Shown here piece by piece: positions 12,817 to 23,357 of a stretch of DNA of 64,000 nt. The notes below the pieces were generated by a model that did not search any database, was not told the DNA's origin, and worked only from the letters and a program-made list of their open reading frames with translations. The position numbers were made by a program, and so were the translations under genes. Each line of letters starts with the position of its first letter. Position 1 is the stretch's first letter. The DNA is from Theobroma cacao (taxonomy: Eukaryota; Streptophyta; Magnoliopsida; Malvales; Malvaceae). The stretch covers positions 32,914,599-32,978,598 of the forward strand of contig NC_030850.1 of NCBI RefSeq assembly GCF_000208745.1, in the 5' to 3' direction.

Positions 12817-13034
12817 TCTATAACATAGAAGCTTCAATGGGGCTTTCAGAGTTAACCACGTGGAGGGCAGAGAGAGTGAAAGGAAAAAGATGTTGAAGCA
12901 AAGAGAGAGAAAGAGATGGGTGTAAAGGGGTCAAAGTTAACCGCGTGAAGGGCAAATAGAGAAAGAGAAAAGATGTTGAAGCAAAGAGAAGGGGTGCAAA
13001 GACGTCCGTGTGTTGCACACGGGTAATATTCTAG
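12817..13034 (+). mobile_element. Helitron-like non-autonomous insertion
   Basis: This segment is absent at the matching place of copy 1. Its right end has Helitron architecture: a perfect 7-bp stem CCGTGTG/CACACGG (13006-13012 and 13016-13022) with a 3-base loop, then 8 bases, then CTAG (13031-13034), followed by T. A plausible 5' end is TCTATAACATAGAAGC at 12817, although the preceding base is G, not the usual A, so the left edge is uncertain and may be nearer 12780. Inside are two imperfect direct repeats of about 75 bp (from about 12850 and 12927), each opening agttaacc and containing gatgttgaagcaaagaga. There is no coding capacity; mobilisation would need an autonomous Helitron elsewhere. 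Confidence 0.65.
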
Positions 13035-13115
13035 TAGACTTAAAACCCAACGAAAAGAGAACCATCTCAAAAACTGTAAACCCAGGAAAGGGGAAGAAAA
13101 AGAGAAAAGAAAACA

Positions 13116-14915
13116 ATGGCACAAGCTTCCTCAATTGTTAGCATCAACAAAAAGAAGCGTTGCGTTACACTTCCTTTCCACGGTTTTGTTGTTGCTTTGG
13201 CTGTGATTCTGCTGTGTTTTGTACCCATTAACGTCTCGGCTGCTGCCAGGCGACAACCTCCGCAGCAACAGCTACCGCAGAAGCTGAGGTTTGGTCGGAA
13301 TGGGGAGTTTAAGATACTACAAGTGGCGGACATGCACTATGCAGATGGTAAAACAACGCCGTGTTTGGATGTGTTGCCTAGTCAGGTTCATGGTTGCTCC
13401 GACCTCAACACCAGCGCTTTTATCCAGCGCATGATCCAAGCTGAGAAACCCAATTTTATCGTTTTCACTGGTAATCTTGTAGACCCTTTTCGTATTATTT
13501 GAAGAAAGTTAGTTTATTAGTACAAAAATTTGTACTTTATGAGACGAAAATGTGAAAATGTAATCTTCATCTCTTGTAATTAGTATTATAGGTAGAGAAA
13601 GCTCCCTTGTTTGCATCTAATAATCCTCCTGCTTTTGTTTTTCTGGTAAAGAAAATTTTGAGGAGTGTGAAGTTGGTGACTGTAATGATTTTTTAGAAGG
13701 GCATTGTCCAAAACCCTGAGTTCTGATTGTTTAATATCATAGTTATTCTTTGCTATCTTTTAATAGCGTAGCATAAGTATTCAGGTTAGCTTTGATTGGT
13801 ACTACTCGCTTTTTCTCAAAGTGATACAATCTTTTCCAAGTATGCCCATTGAGATATCCTTATTCACCTATGCAAGTGTTTTTTTTTTTTTTATTTGTTA
13901 GGTGATAACATCGTTGGATTTGATGCCATGGATTCAGCAAAATCTTTGAATGCAGCATTTGCCCCTGCAATTGCTGCCAGAATTCCATGGGCTGCTGTTT
14001 TGGGGAACCATGATGGGGAAGGCACCTTATCAAGGGAAGAGGTTATGAAACACATAGTTGGATTGAAGCATACTATGTCTCAATTCAATCCTTCTGAAGC
14101 ACATATTATTGATGGTTTTGGCAACTATAACCTGGAGGTTGGTGGAGTTGAGGGGTCTGGTTTTGCAAACAATTCAGTTCTCAATCTCTACTTCCTTGAC
14201 AGTGGAGATTACTCCACAGTTCCAGGCATCCCAGGCTATGGTTGGATTAAACAATCTCAGCAGCTGTGGTTTCAACACACTTCTGCAAAGCTTCAGGTAT
14301 GAACCTCATTGGACTCTGATTGGACAACATTTGAAGTTCATTTCTTTTGCTAAATAGTTGGCATGCCTGTCTGAAGTTTCTCTATTGACCTGTGGCCTTA
14401 TGATTGGATGCCTTCTTTGTATCAAATAAATCATTTTCTTTATATTGCAGAGAGCCTACATGAGCCCACCAAATGTTCAGAAATCATCTGCACCTGCACT
14501 CGCGTATTTTCACATCCCGCTGCCTGAATTTGCTAGTTTTGACTCATCTAACTTCACTGGGGAGAGACAAGACGGTATTAGTTCGGCTTCTGTGAACTCG
14601 GGCTTCTTCACAACCATGTTAGAAGCAGGGGATGTGAAGGCGGTTTTTACAGGTCATGATCACCTCAACGACTTCTGTGGTCAATTGACTGGTATTCAAC
14701 TATGTTATGCTGGGGGTTTTGGATACCATGCCTATGGAAAAGCTGGATGGTCCAGGAGAGCTAGGGTGGTGGTAGCATCTCTAGAGAAGACAGAGAAGGG
14801 AGGTTGGGGGACTGTCAAGTCAATCAAGACATGGAAGCGCCTTGATGATCAACATCTCACTGCCATTGACGGTCAGGTCCTCTGGAGCAAGAATTCTGCT
14901 GGTAAAAACAAGTAA
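13116..14915 (+). CDS. PAP29: PAP29-like metallophosphoesterase, copy 2
   Basis: Three exons (13116-13470, 13902-14296, 14451-14915) encode 404 residues. Exons 1 and 2 have exactly the same lengths as in copy 1; the last exon is six bases shorter because the stop comes before the two extra leucine codons. The protein is nearly identical to copy 1 and keeps every metal-ligand motif (DMH, GDN, GNHD, FHIP, GHDH) and the signal segment. Changes are scattered, for example GNHDG for GNHDQ after the third motif and SQQLW for SQQMW. The open frame argues for recent duplication under selection. Its promoter differs from copy 1 by a Helitron-like insertion ending about 80 bases before the ATG and by a deletion further upstream, so expression may have diverged. 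Confidence 0.9.
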
Positions 14916-15690
14916 CTTCGGTCACTATTTCCCACAATGGATTGATCTTGTCCTACCTATAAAGGTAGGCAGCTAGCTATTTAGGACCATCTACATGGAG
15001 GGTTTGAAATTTTTTATGACTCTGCATCTAGACATTACCCAACTAACATGACTTCGATCCAAACTTTGCTTCTTGCTGTTGCCGCTTCCCCTGTGTGCCC
15101 AGAGGGAAAAGTTTCCTTTCCCCCTTAAAATAAGTTTTAAACATTTGACGAACCGCATGGCTATTGAATCTTGACGGTTTTCTTTAAGATAATGTATCCT
15201 ATATTATCCTTGAATATTGACCAGATCGGCAAAAGTTCAGGGTAGCTCTTCATATGTTTGGGGTTTGTCATAGACTTTACATTTTCTAGATGTCATGTGA
15301 AACAAGAACTCCATTTATATCCTAAGCAGCATTGGTGGTGAAATGACTCATGCATATTGTTTTGAACTCGAATTTGTTTGTGCTTATGGAATAAATTCAC
15401 ATGATGTTAGGTGCATAAGATGAATTTGTGGGGAATTGAAGCTTCCAGCATCTTGATTTTAATGTCTGCTTTGGCTCCTTCTCTCTCTCTGTGTCTCTTA
15501 CATATTTTTTCTGTCATTGGGTGCATGTGATATTTATGTATGTTAAACCAATCTCACACGCATGGCAAATTAACAACGCTTCAATTTCTGCTCTAAATCA
15601 TGACACAGACCGCTAGGGCTGAAGCTTTTCATTTTTCTTTTTTTGTACAGCATAAATGGTTTCATAATAGCCAGTTAAACTCCTGTTTGC
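14916..15690. other. 3' flank of PAP29-like copy 2
   Basis: Homologous to the region after copy 1 until about 15672. It is probably 3' UTR plus flank; no separate gene is seen. Confidence 0.5.
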
Positions 15691-15699
15691 TGCAAATCA

Positions 15700-16720
15700 C
15701 AAAATATAATGAAAATTAGTAGTTGAACGTAAAACAGTAATAATTAACATAAAAAATTATAAACGTAGAACAAGAATTGTCAAAATATTGACGTAAATAT
15801 GTGAGATTTAACATAATAAATTATTTATGTTAAATAAATATAATTTTTTAAAAAATTAAACATTTAAATTTTTATTTTTAAGTTTAAAGTATTTTACGGT
15901 TTATAAATTTTAATTAATGAATGAATAATGGTAAGGATCAAAATAATTATAATGAAAATTAGTAGTTGAAAAATTTTGACATAAAGCAATAAGAATTAAT
16001 GAAAGAAATATTGTTAAAATATTGATATAAATGCGTAAGGTTTAACGGAACAAATCAAATAAACATAATTTTTTGAAAAATTAAACATTTAAAATTTTAT
16101 TCTCGAGTTTAAAGTATTTAACGGTATATAAATTTTAATATATAATGAATAATAGTAAGGATAAAAATAATTATAGTGAAAATTAGTAGTTAAAAAATCT
16201 TGATGTAAAGTTATAAGAATTAACATAAAAAATTATAAAGGTGAAATAAATATTATTAAAATATTAACGTAAATATGTGAGATTTAACGTAACAAGTCGA
16301 TTAAGTTAAAATAAATATAATTTTTAGAAAATTAAACTTTGAAATTTTTATTATCGAGTTAAAAATATTTAAGAATTTATAAATTTTAATTTATAAATGA
16401 ATAATAATAAATATAAAAATATTTATAGTTAAAATCATTATTTATCATGCTAAATTTTTATTATAATATTTATTTAAAAATTTCTCAATGGTTAATATTT
16501 TTATTTAAGAACGTTAAAATATTGAGATAAATGTGTAAGATTTAATATAACAAGCCAATTAAATTAAAATAAATTTAATTTTTGTGAAAATAAAATATTT
16601 TAATTTTTATTATTGAGCTAAAAGTATTTAGCGATTTATAAATTTTAATTTATAAATGAATAATAATAAAAATAATTATAATAAAAATAATTATTTATTA
16701 AATGATATAATTATTTATAT
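15700..16720. repeat. Degenerate AT-rich tandem array, period about 225-250 bp
   Basis: The motif gaaaattagtagttgaa or a diverged form recurs near 15711, 15954, 16178, 16425 and 16675. Each unit contains, in order, a run like aaaatattgacgtaaatatg, an agatttaac block, an aaaattaaacattt block and a tttataaattttaat block. About four to five diverged units are visible, with no coding frame. It resembles a decayed local satellite or internally repeated element. Confidence 0.7.
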
Positions 16721-17000
16721 CATGTGACGCTGACGTAAAATGTTAATATATTATAATTAATAATGATGTGATATGTTGATATATTATAATTGATGATGAC
16801 GTGATATGTTAATTTGACATAATAAAATAACAAATTGTAATTTTGATTAATGACAATTACTTAATCATTAGTTATAAAAGCTTATTTAACATCAAATAAA
16901 AATACAAAAAATTAATTGAATATAATAAAAAATAATAATTTATTTAAATTTTCTTAAATAATTTAAAAATTTATTTGAACATTATGTCAACATTTTACTT
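16721..17000. repeat. Dispersed AT-rich repeat (family copy 1)
   Basis: Contains blocks such as gatgtgatatgttgatata and aattgaatataataaaaaat. Similar blocks occur near 31840-32180 and 34490-34650. This suggests a dispersed AT-rich non-coding repeat, type unknown. Confidence 0.5.
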
Positions 17001-17640
17001 AAAATCTCATAGCTCATCAACCTATGCGAGCTATGTTTGTGCATGCTTATAAGTTTTCTTGTTGTCAGTGACAAGGTTGTAATGGGATGTGATTCTTGTA
17101 AGTAGAAGGCTAGGAATATGGTGTGACTTTTGTCTCTGTTGTTCATCGGGTCCCTCTTATGGGATGTTGTGTTTTTTTTTCAAGTCTAGGACTTTGCTCT
17201 TTGTAAAGACCTTTCAGTGATAAAATTCCTGCTTTTTTTTTAAATCTTAATTAAAGTAAAAGTTACTTTTGTAAAATATTCTATTACCAAGGATCAAAGT
17301 AAAACTTAAAAAAATTTATTAGATCGATAGAGATTGTTAAATGATCAAATAATTTCAATACTGAATTTCATTGATATTTCATAAAAATTATCGATTAAAC
17401 TGTGGATACAATAAATATTAATTTCAATTAATTAGTTTTCCCTTACATAAATATGCTTTATCTAAATAAGTAAACCTAGATTTGAGCCCAGTTATAATGG
17501 GTTTGGGCTTCGAGAAGCTTGAACTTGAAAAATGAAAATTAAATTTGGGAAAACAAATGAAAGTAATACAACGATTTTAACAAGAAAAAAGTGAAGGGAA
17601 AAAAAAGAGAAATAGGAAAGAGTCAGGTGGCCGTTAGGAT
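17001..17640. other. Intergenic, no gene recognised
   Basis: Moderately AT-rich DNA with no recognisable exon on either strand. Confidence 0.4.
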
Positions 17641-17642
17641 TA

Positions 17643-17749
17643 GGTGAACGGTACTTGCCCCGTGTGGAAAATACTGGAGTCTTGGAGAAGACTGCGTCTC
17701 AACCCTTTGGTGAACGGTATTTGCCAGGTGTGGAAACTACTGGAGTCTC
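17643..17749 (+). repeat. Two-copy direct repeat in the Kazal gene promoter
   Basis: A block of about 40 bp beginning ggtgaacggta and ending ctggagtct occurs at 17643-17682 and again at 17709-17749, period 66. It lies about 110-210 bases before the start codon, so it could duplicate a regulatory site. Confidence 0.75.
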
Positions 17750-17854
17750 GGACCTTTTCCATTTCATCCATATTATTATAATTTTTACCCAAATTGGGGG
17801 TTAGGGTTCGGGTTCGAAAATCTGTTGCAGACAATCCTTTCAATTGCAGCCCAA

Positions 17855-18262
17855 ATGCCGTGCTTCACGGCAACTGCGCTCCACATCTTAACGTTCGTCC
17901 TCCTACTCTTCTGTTTCTCTGCCCCGATCGCGCAATCGCTGCAAGATAATTCGGGATCTATCCGGTTACCTTCTGATGGATTTACCAGCGCCCATGAGAA
18001 CGAAGGCGTCTGCGCACGATTCGCGAAGCCGGCATCGTGCCCGGTCAACTGCTTCCGAACGGAGCCCGTTTGCGGCGTTGATGGCGTCACGTACTGGTGC
18101 GGTTGCGCCGATGCATTATGTGCTGGTACCCGCGTGGCCAAATTAGGGTTTTGTGATGTTGGGAACGGAGGTAGTGCTTCGTTTCCTGGTCAAGCACTTC
18201 TTTTGGTTCATATTGTTTGGCTCATCTTGCTCGGATTTTCTGTATTGTGTGGTCTTTTCTGA
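17855..18262 (+). CDS. Secreted Kazal-type serine protease inhibitor-like protein
   Basis: One exon of 135 residues. The upstream in-frame TTG is not a plausible plant start, so the ATG at 17855 is used. Residues 1-30 are a typical signal peptide ending near AQSLQ. The centre holds a Kazal-like domain with the CGVDGVTYWCGC core and a regular cysteine pattern (CPVNC, PVCG, CGC, LCAG, GFC). The C-terminus is a hydrophobic stretch (VHIVWLILLGFSVLCGLF), which could be a GPI-anchor signal or membrane helix. Kazal domains inhibit serine proteases by a canonical loop; plant members are few and the target protease is unknown. The gene faces the PPR gene, their stops about 430 bases apart. I recall the same two families side by side in Arabidopsis (At4g01575 and At4g01570). 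Confidence 0.85.
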   Translation: MPCFTATALHILTFVLLLFCFSAPIAQSLQDNSGSIRLPSDGFTSAHENEGVCARFAKPASCPVNCFRTEPVCGVDGVTYWCGCADALCAGTRVAKLGFCDVGNGGSASFPGQALLLVHIVWLILLGFSVLCGLF

Positions 18263-18690
18263 TTGTTGAAAGCAGAGAGATTTTGTGTTTTTCTCCGATG
18301 GGATCTGCATTTTTTTTATCTACTATTTCTATACGTATTGTAAATGTAATTCTTTGGATTAATATACCTATTTGATTCCTTTTTTTCCCTAATAAATTTC
18401 GTTGTCTTGCCTGTTTGGTTTTGAATATGATTCATATGGAAAACTTCATAAGAGACAAAAAAAAAAAAATCCAAATTCGGGATTGTAATTCATCTAATAA
18501 AAAATAAATTCTGCATTTGGATTAGTGCAATGCTACTAATATGAATCTAAATTCTGATAAATTACTAAGGGAATTCTGGTGAATTGGATATCTACCAGTT
18601 CTGATAACAGCCCAGCTCCATGGTGACTGCTTGTGGCCACCGATTCAGTGGTTGTTGATTGTTTCTTGATTTCCATTCAAAGACTCTTCT
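18263..18690. other. Convergent 3' intergenic gap
   Basis: Shared 3' flank of the Kazal and PPR genes. AT-rich, with aataaa-type poly(A) possibilities near 18389 and 18500; no gene. Confidence 0.4.
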
Positions 18691-21114
18691 TCAAGTTTCA
18701 TCCCCGTTATCAGTGCGCACCATTGATGCCTTTTGCAGCCTCATTTTCTCGATTTCCTTTCCGAGATTATCCAAGATGGTATCTGTAACATGGTTCGGAG
18801 AACAGCCTGCATCCAGCATCATTTTTAGAAATTTGTATGCATCCTGTAATTGACCTGCCTTGGTATGAACTTCGATAAGTGTGTTGTATGTGATAACATC
18901 AGGGTTTATCCCACTAGTCCTCATCTGTTCAAAAAGTTTGCTTGCTTCATCAACGCGTCCAGCCTTTCCCAGTGCATTGATCAGGGTGTTATACATAACT
19001 ACATCAAGATAACCGCCCTGCTTCATTAATTTATCCAGAACTGAGCTTGCAATATCTGCTCTTCCCATCTTCCCCAGGCCTTGAATTATCAGATTATAGG
19101 TTGCTATGTCTGCAGGGCAGACCTTCTCATCCATTTCATTCAGGACACCCCATGCCTCATTGAAATAGCCCTTCTTGACAAACGAGCTCATGATAGAATT
19201 GTATGTGTAACTAACAGGATCAACGCCCATATCAGTGAATACTTCAAACAACTTGCAGGCTAAGCTCAGTTTTCCCTTGGCTAAAAAGATGGATAAGAAA
19301 GTATTCACCATATCAACATCAAAAGAACCTATCCCCTTCTCTTGAACTCTTTGGCCCCTAATCAGTGAAAACAACTGAGAAGAACGTTCAGTTGACTTTC
19401 CTTGATTGGCTAATTGATCCATATATGGGGATGATGACCACTGATCAGTGTCAATGGATGGCTTCTCCTGATCCTTTTCGTCACAATCTTCTGAATCAAG
19501 GTTAGTGCCCATTGCTTGGCCAACAGAACCAAGTAAATTCATGATCTCCCTAAAATCTCCTTTGGACGGGAATAGAGGAGTATAATCCTTTCTGTTTTTA
19601 GGTGGATTTTTCATTGAAGCCTCCATATTGGCTTTCCACTTGAGAACATTTGGCACTAGATTACCATCACGAATATGCTTCATTAGCCTCTCTGTCCAAT
19701 CCCACCTACCTTGTTTATGAAATCCTATCAAGAGTGATGTTATAGTAACTAAATCAACAATAAAACCTCTGGCTTCCATCTCTTCCACCAACCGTAGTGC
19801 TCCCTCAAGCTGACCTTCTCTACAAAGTTGCAACACAACAATGCTGTAAGTAATACCATCCACAAACTGCCCTTTCTTCTTTAAATCACAAAACAGAGTG
19901 TAAGCAGCTTCAGCCCTGCCATTCCTAAACAACCCATCAATCAGAATATTGTAAGTCCAACACGAGGCCCTTACACCATCCTGAACCATTTTCTCAAAAA
20001 ACTGACATGCTTCCATCACCTTCCTGGCCTTGAACAATCCATTTAGAAGAGAATTATACACAACTGTATCCAGAGCAAACCCATTATACTGCATTTCACT
20101 AAATATCTTCGTTGCATCATCCATTCTGTACGATTTCGAGCACCCTTGAATAAGAATTCTGTAAGTAAACGCATCTGGCTCATGACCAGACACTTTTAAT
20201 TCCTCCCACACAACTAAAGCATCTTTAACCTTCCCAACCAAGCAAAGCACATCGATGAGACTGTTATAGGTACACAAATCTGGACCAAAGGAACCAAAAC
20301 TTTTTTCCTTTTCCTTCATCTCTTTAAAGAGCTTCAAAGAAGCACCCAAATCACCCCAACACCCAAAAGAATGAATGCATATATTATAACCACATGTATC
20401 AAATTCAAACTCCCTTTTTTCCCTCAGTATATCAAAAACTTGTTTGAATTCTCTTCTCATATGAGCTTTTCTAAGAGCAACTAACAACTCATTAATTGCA
20501 ATGGAACCAGGAAGTGAACTATCAACAGAATTCCCATCATCATTGCCATTACAAGCTTCTAAAAGCTTAAAAAATAAAGATAAAGCTAAACCCACTTGGT
20601 CTTTTCTAATTAAAGCCACGAGAACCGAATCATAGACACGAAGATTCAAGCCAGCACCTAATTCTTCCATAAAATCAAGAATTTCAAGGGCAGAATCAAA
20701 CTTACCGGACCGAATAAAAGCATCGAGCAAGAACTTAAAAGTATCAGAATCAACAAGAACACCATCTTCCTTCATTGCAAACAGCAAATTAGGGACCTCC
20801 TCAACGAACCCAGATCGACAAAGGGTCCGGAAAATGTGCGAGTAAGTGACGGCCGAGTGTTTAAAGTTTGGTTTAACAGAGCGACACCAATTAAAGAAAT
20901 CGAGCTTCTTTGAGGGCTCGAGGGAATGTTTGCGGAGAATTTGGATGACCAGAGGCTCGGATATGGGGATGGAGTTGGGGTCGAGGTTTCTAGTTCCGGA
21001 TTCTGAGAGGGTTTTGGTGAGAGAGGCGATGAGGAGGATGTTGCCCAAGTGGATTGATGGGCTTTTGAGCAGAGGAGAGGAGACTGACGATAGGCCAGTT
21101 CTTCCATGGCGCAT
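18691..21114 (-). CDS. P-class pentatricopeptide repeat protein
   Basis: One uninterrupted 807-residue frame. The N-terminus (MRHGRTGLSSVSSPLLKSPS) is rich in R and S and poor in acidic residues, as in organelle transit peptides. About fifteen 35-residue PPR motifs follow in two blocks (roughly residues 85-480 and 600-780). Many have the classical TYNxLI...G..A..L..M form, such as CTYNSLIDVLC and VMYNTLINALGKAGR. A less regular linker at about residues 490-600 contains an acidic stretch. There is no E, DYW or SMR domain, so it is P-class. Such proteins bind organellar RNA through residues of successive motifs and act in processing, stability or translation. The intronless form is normal for the family. 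It matches my memory of At4g01570 in length and context; the RNA target is unknown. Confidence 0.92.
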   Translation of the reverse strand: MRHGRTGLSSVSSPLLKSPSIHLGNILLIASLTKTLSESGTRNLDPNSIPISEPLVIQILRKHSLEPSKKLDFFNWCRSVKPNFKHSAVTYSHIFRTLCRSGFVEEVPNLLFAMKEDGVLVDSDTFKFLLDAFIRSGKFDSALEILDFMEELGAGLNLRVYDSVLVALIRKDQVGLALSLFFKLLEACNGNDDGNSVDSSLPGSIAINELLVALRKAHMRREFKQVFDILREKREFEFDTCGYNICIHSFGCWGDLGASLKLFKEMKEKEKSFGSFGPDLCTYNSLIDVLCLVGKVKDALVVWEELKVSGHEPDAFTYRILIQGCSKSYRMDDATKIFSEMQYNGFALDTVVYNSLLNGLFKARKVMEACQFFEKMVQDGVRASCWTYNILIDGLFRNGRAEAAYTLFCDLKKKGQFVDGITYSIVVLQLCREGQLEGALRLVEEMEARGFIVDLVTITSLLIGFHKQGRWDWTERLMKHIRDGNLVPNVLKWKANMEASMKNPPKNRKDYTPLFPSKGDFREIMNLLGSVGQAMGTNLDSEDCDEKDQEKPSIDTDQWSSSPYMDQLANQGKSTERSSQLFSLIRGQRVQEKGIGSFDVDMVNTFLSIFLAKGKLSLACKLFEVFTDMGVDPVSYTYNSIMSSFVKKGYFNEAWGVLNEMDEKVCPADIATYNLIIQGLGKMGRADIASSVLDKLMKQGGYLDVVMYNTLINALGKAGRVDEASKLFEQMRTSGINPDVITYNTLIEVHTKAGQLQDAYKFLKMMLDAGCSPNHVTDTILDNLGKEIEKMRLQKASMVRTDNGDET

Positions 21115-21125
21115 GGCATTGCGGA

Positions 21126-21145
21126 GAGAGAGAGAGAGAGAGAGT
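21126..21145. repeat. GA microsatellite before the PPR start
   Basis: About ten AG/GA dinucleotides lie some 12 bases upstream of the PPR ATG (CT repeat on the coding strand). Pyrimidine-rich 5' leaders of this kind are common in plant genes. Confidence 0.85.
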
Positions 21146-23300
21146 CAAATTGCTGTATCAGCCCAAGTAAATACGTGCAGTCATAGACATGTCTGAGCCG
21201 AGGTTTTGTTCATGGTTCCCCGGAGAGATCGGTCTTGCTCTTTTGTTGGTGCCCATATTTTAGTAGCTTGCACCACTTTGTACTACCTTGCAGTTGATAA
21301 TGACTTCAATTTGAAATGCTATTCATTTCTCTTTAAATCAAAAAAATGGTAAAATATTTTTACCCATATTTTCAAGCTCATCCATTAATATTAATATTCA
21401 AATAAATATTTCATTCTAGAAAAATATTTTCATTAACAAGTCTTGAGTCAACCATTAGTGTTTTTATTACTTTAATGTAGTAGAATTTTTAAGATAATTT
21501 TGCTTTCCCTTTATCTCTAAACAAATCAAAAACTAAAACTCTCTTAAAATTACATATCATTATTGAAATATTCAAGATTTATTATTAAGTTTAGCCCTCC
21601 AACTCAGAATTGACTTATGAAGAGAAACTATAAATTTATATTTGATTTTTAATGGGTGATTCAAAGTGAGATCAAAAGGTGGGAAGAGAAAATGAAAGTT
21701 GAGTCGTTGAATTGATTTTTCCTATTTATTTATGGATTCATAAACCATAAATTCATGTTTGATTTAAGTTTTGAATTTCAAAGCTTGTTGTGTTTACTTA
21801 ACATTCTTGAATTGTGAGATTTGAAGATATTTGATAAAATTTTATTCTTTTTATGTGATGGGTATTTTAGACATTTCACATTTATCATTAATGTCGTTCA
21901 CATGTTTGAGACAAATTGTTTATTTCGAATATTAATAGATGCATGTATAATTATAAACAAAATTAATGAAAATAAAGATAATTTATTCTTTAAAAAAAAT
22001 CCCTCCATCCATAATGGTTAGATTAGATGTAGTTCTATGCTAATGTAGCATAGAAGCATAAATAAGGCGATGCCAAGCTAATAATGAATCTACAAATGTT
22101 TAATTTGTTCATTAAGGGTTGACTTAGAATGAGATGAAAGAACTTAATATTTTGAAATCAATTTCTTGTATTAATAATTTAAGCCCAAAGTGATCTTATA
22201 TCTAGTGAAGCAATGCAAATATTAAAGACGTTCGTCATTAAGAAGAAATAGCCATGACTGTGGATGGAGTATGCTTAGCTTTTCTGTTGCTGGGATTCCA
22301 CTTCCTTTTGTTCCAAAACATTCTATTTGGATTAGTTTCCTTTAAAGTGTTTCTTTATTCAATTATTGTTTCAAATCTCTCCACCAAATATAGTAAACAA
22401 AGAAGAAAAAGAAAACTATTCCCAAGACCAAAATAGTGGATGGGGAAGAGCATCATGTTTACGGCGGTGCTCAGAGAAAGTAAACGTGGCTCACAAAGCA
22501 TACAGATTTCCTGTTGAACTTCAAGCAATGGGCACTGAAATCCGCACGTTTATCATCCTTTGCAGCAGCATACCAAAACGAATAATCCTGGAATGGTGAA
22601 TGGCTTGAGGCCATTACCAGAAATTATCCAGAATGACCCAAACCCAAATAAACAAATATTTAAAATGGCATAAAGAAGGTTATTCCCATAATGTATTGGC
22701 AAATGGCAATAACAGCATTAAGACAGCATCCTTCAGCATCTTTATACAGGGTTCTCATCATATTTGTAGCAGAACAGAATAAATAAGCATCCGATTACTT
22801 GATATTTGCAATATAATATTATTAGTTTTTTGTTCTTTAAGACTTGACATATTGTTCTTCAGCTCTAACCCATTTGTCATTACCCAGTCAATCTATCTTC
22901 GGAGTGGGATGCCACTCAGAAGAACTGGATGCTCGGTCTTGTCTGTCGACACCACTTCCACAGATGCTTATGACTACTGAACGATACAATTAACAAGCAT
23001 ATAGATTGCTGTGCCACGAAGACGAGTATGCTCTAATTGTGGTCATAATTTGTAAAACAAGATGTGATTAGTGATCGTGATGAATCTATGAACTCATAAT
23101 GATGATGCACGAACTTTCCCCAGTGGTTCTGTGATCTCTTACTGTTCAAAAAGGTACAGCAGAAAGCGGAGAAACAGAATAAAATATGGAAAAGGTTTAA
23201 AAAATTCATATTCCGGATTTGGAGGAGCCGACCCTATTTATAGTAGCAGACAAATTGGCAGGTCTTAATTGTGTTTCGAAGCTCAAGAATTTACAACATA
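21146..23300. other. Divergent intergenic region between PPR and WAT1 genes
   Basis: About 2.1 kb, AT-rich in the first half. A GC-richer patch near 22430-22620 looks somewhat codon-like but matches no family I know. The last few hundred bases should hold the WAT1 gene promoter (tatttatag near 23234). Confidence 0.4.
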
Positions 23301-23321
23301 CAGAGAGAGAGAGAGAGAGAG
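23301..23321. repeat. GA microsatellite in the WAT1 gene leader
   Basis: About ten AG dinucleotides, some 40 bases before the ATG at 23358; probably part of the 5' UTR. Confidence 0.85.
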
Positions 23322-23357
23322 TTGGTTTCTCTAGTTGCTTCAGGCATACTGCTTGAG

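Larger units (their letters stand above)
7845..15672 (+). repeat. Tandem segmental duplication, unit about 4.1 kb
   Basis: Copy 1 spans about 7845-11815 and copy 2 about 12012-15672. The match starts at the shared string tattcaggcagtgatgcaga (near 7853 and 12028), continues through promoters, exons, introns and 3' flanks, and ends near cataaatggtttcataatag (about 11797 and 15652). Relative to copy 1, copy 2 lacks about 300 bp of upstream DNA (near 8000-8310) and about 240 bp of downstream DNA (near 11500-11770). It carries a roughly 220-260 bp insertion before its ATG. Both genes are intact, so the duplication is not an obvious pseudogene event. Confidence 0.9.

Noticed and set aside
12818..13134. 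Overlapping minus-strand frames of 65-90 codons near the second PAP gene
   Set aside because: They are translations of the purine-rich Helitron-like repeats read on the other strand, with no protein similarity.
22254..22599. Two short plus-strand frames before the WAT1 gene
   Set aside because: No recognisable family and not connected to the WAT1 exons by splice sites.
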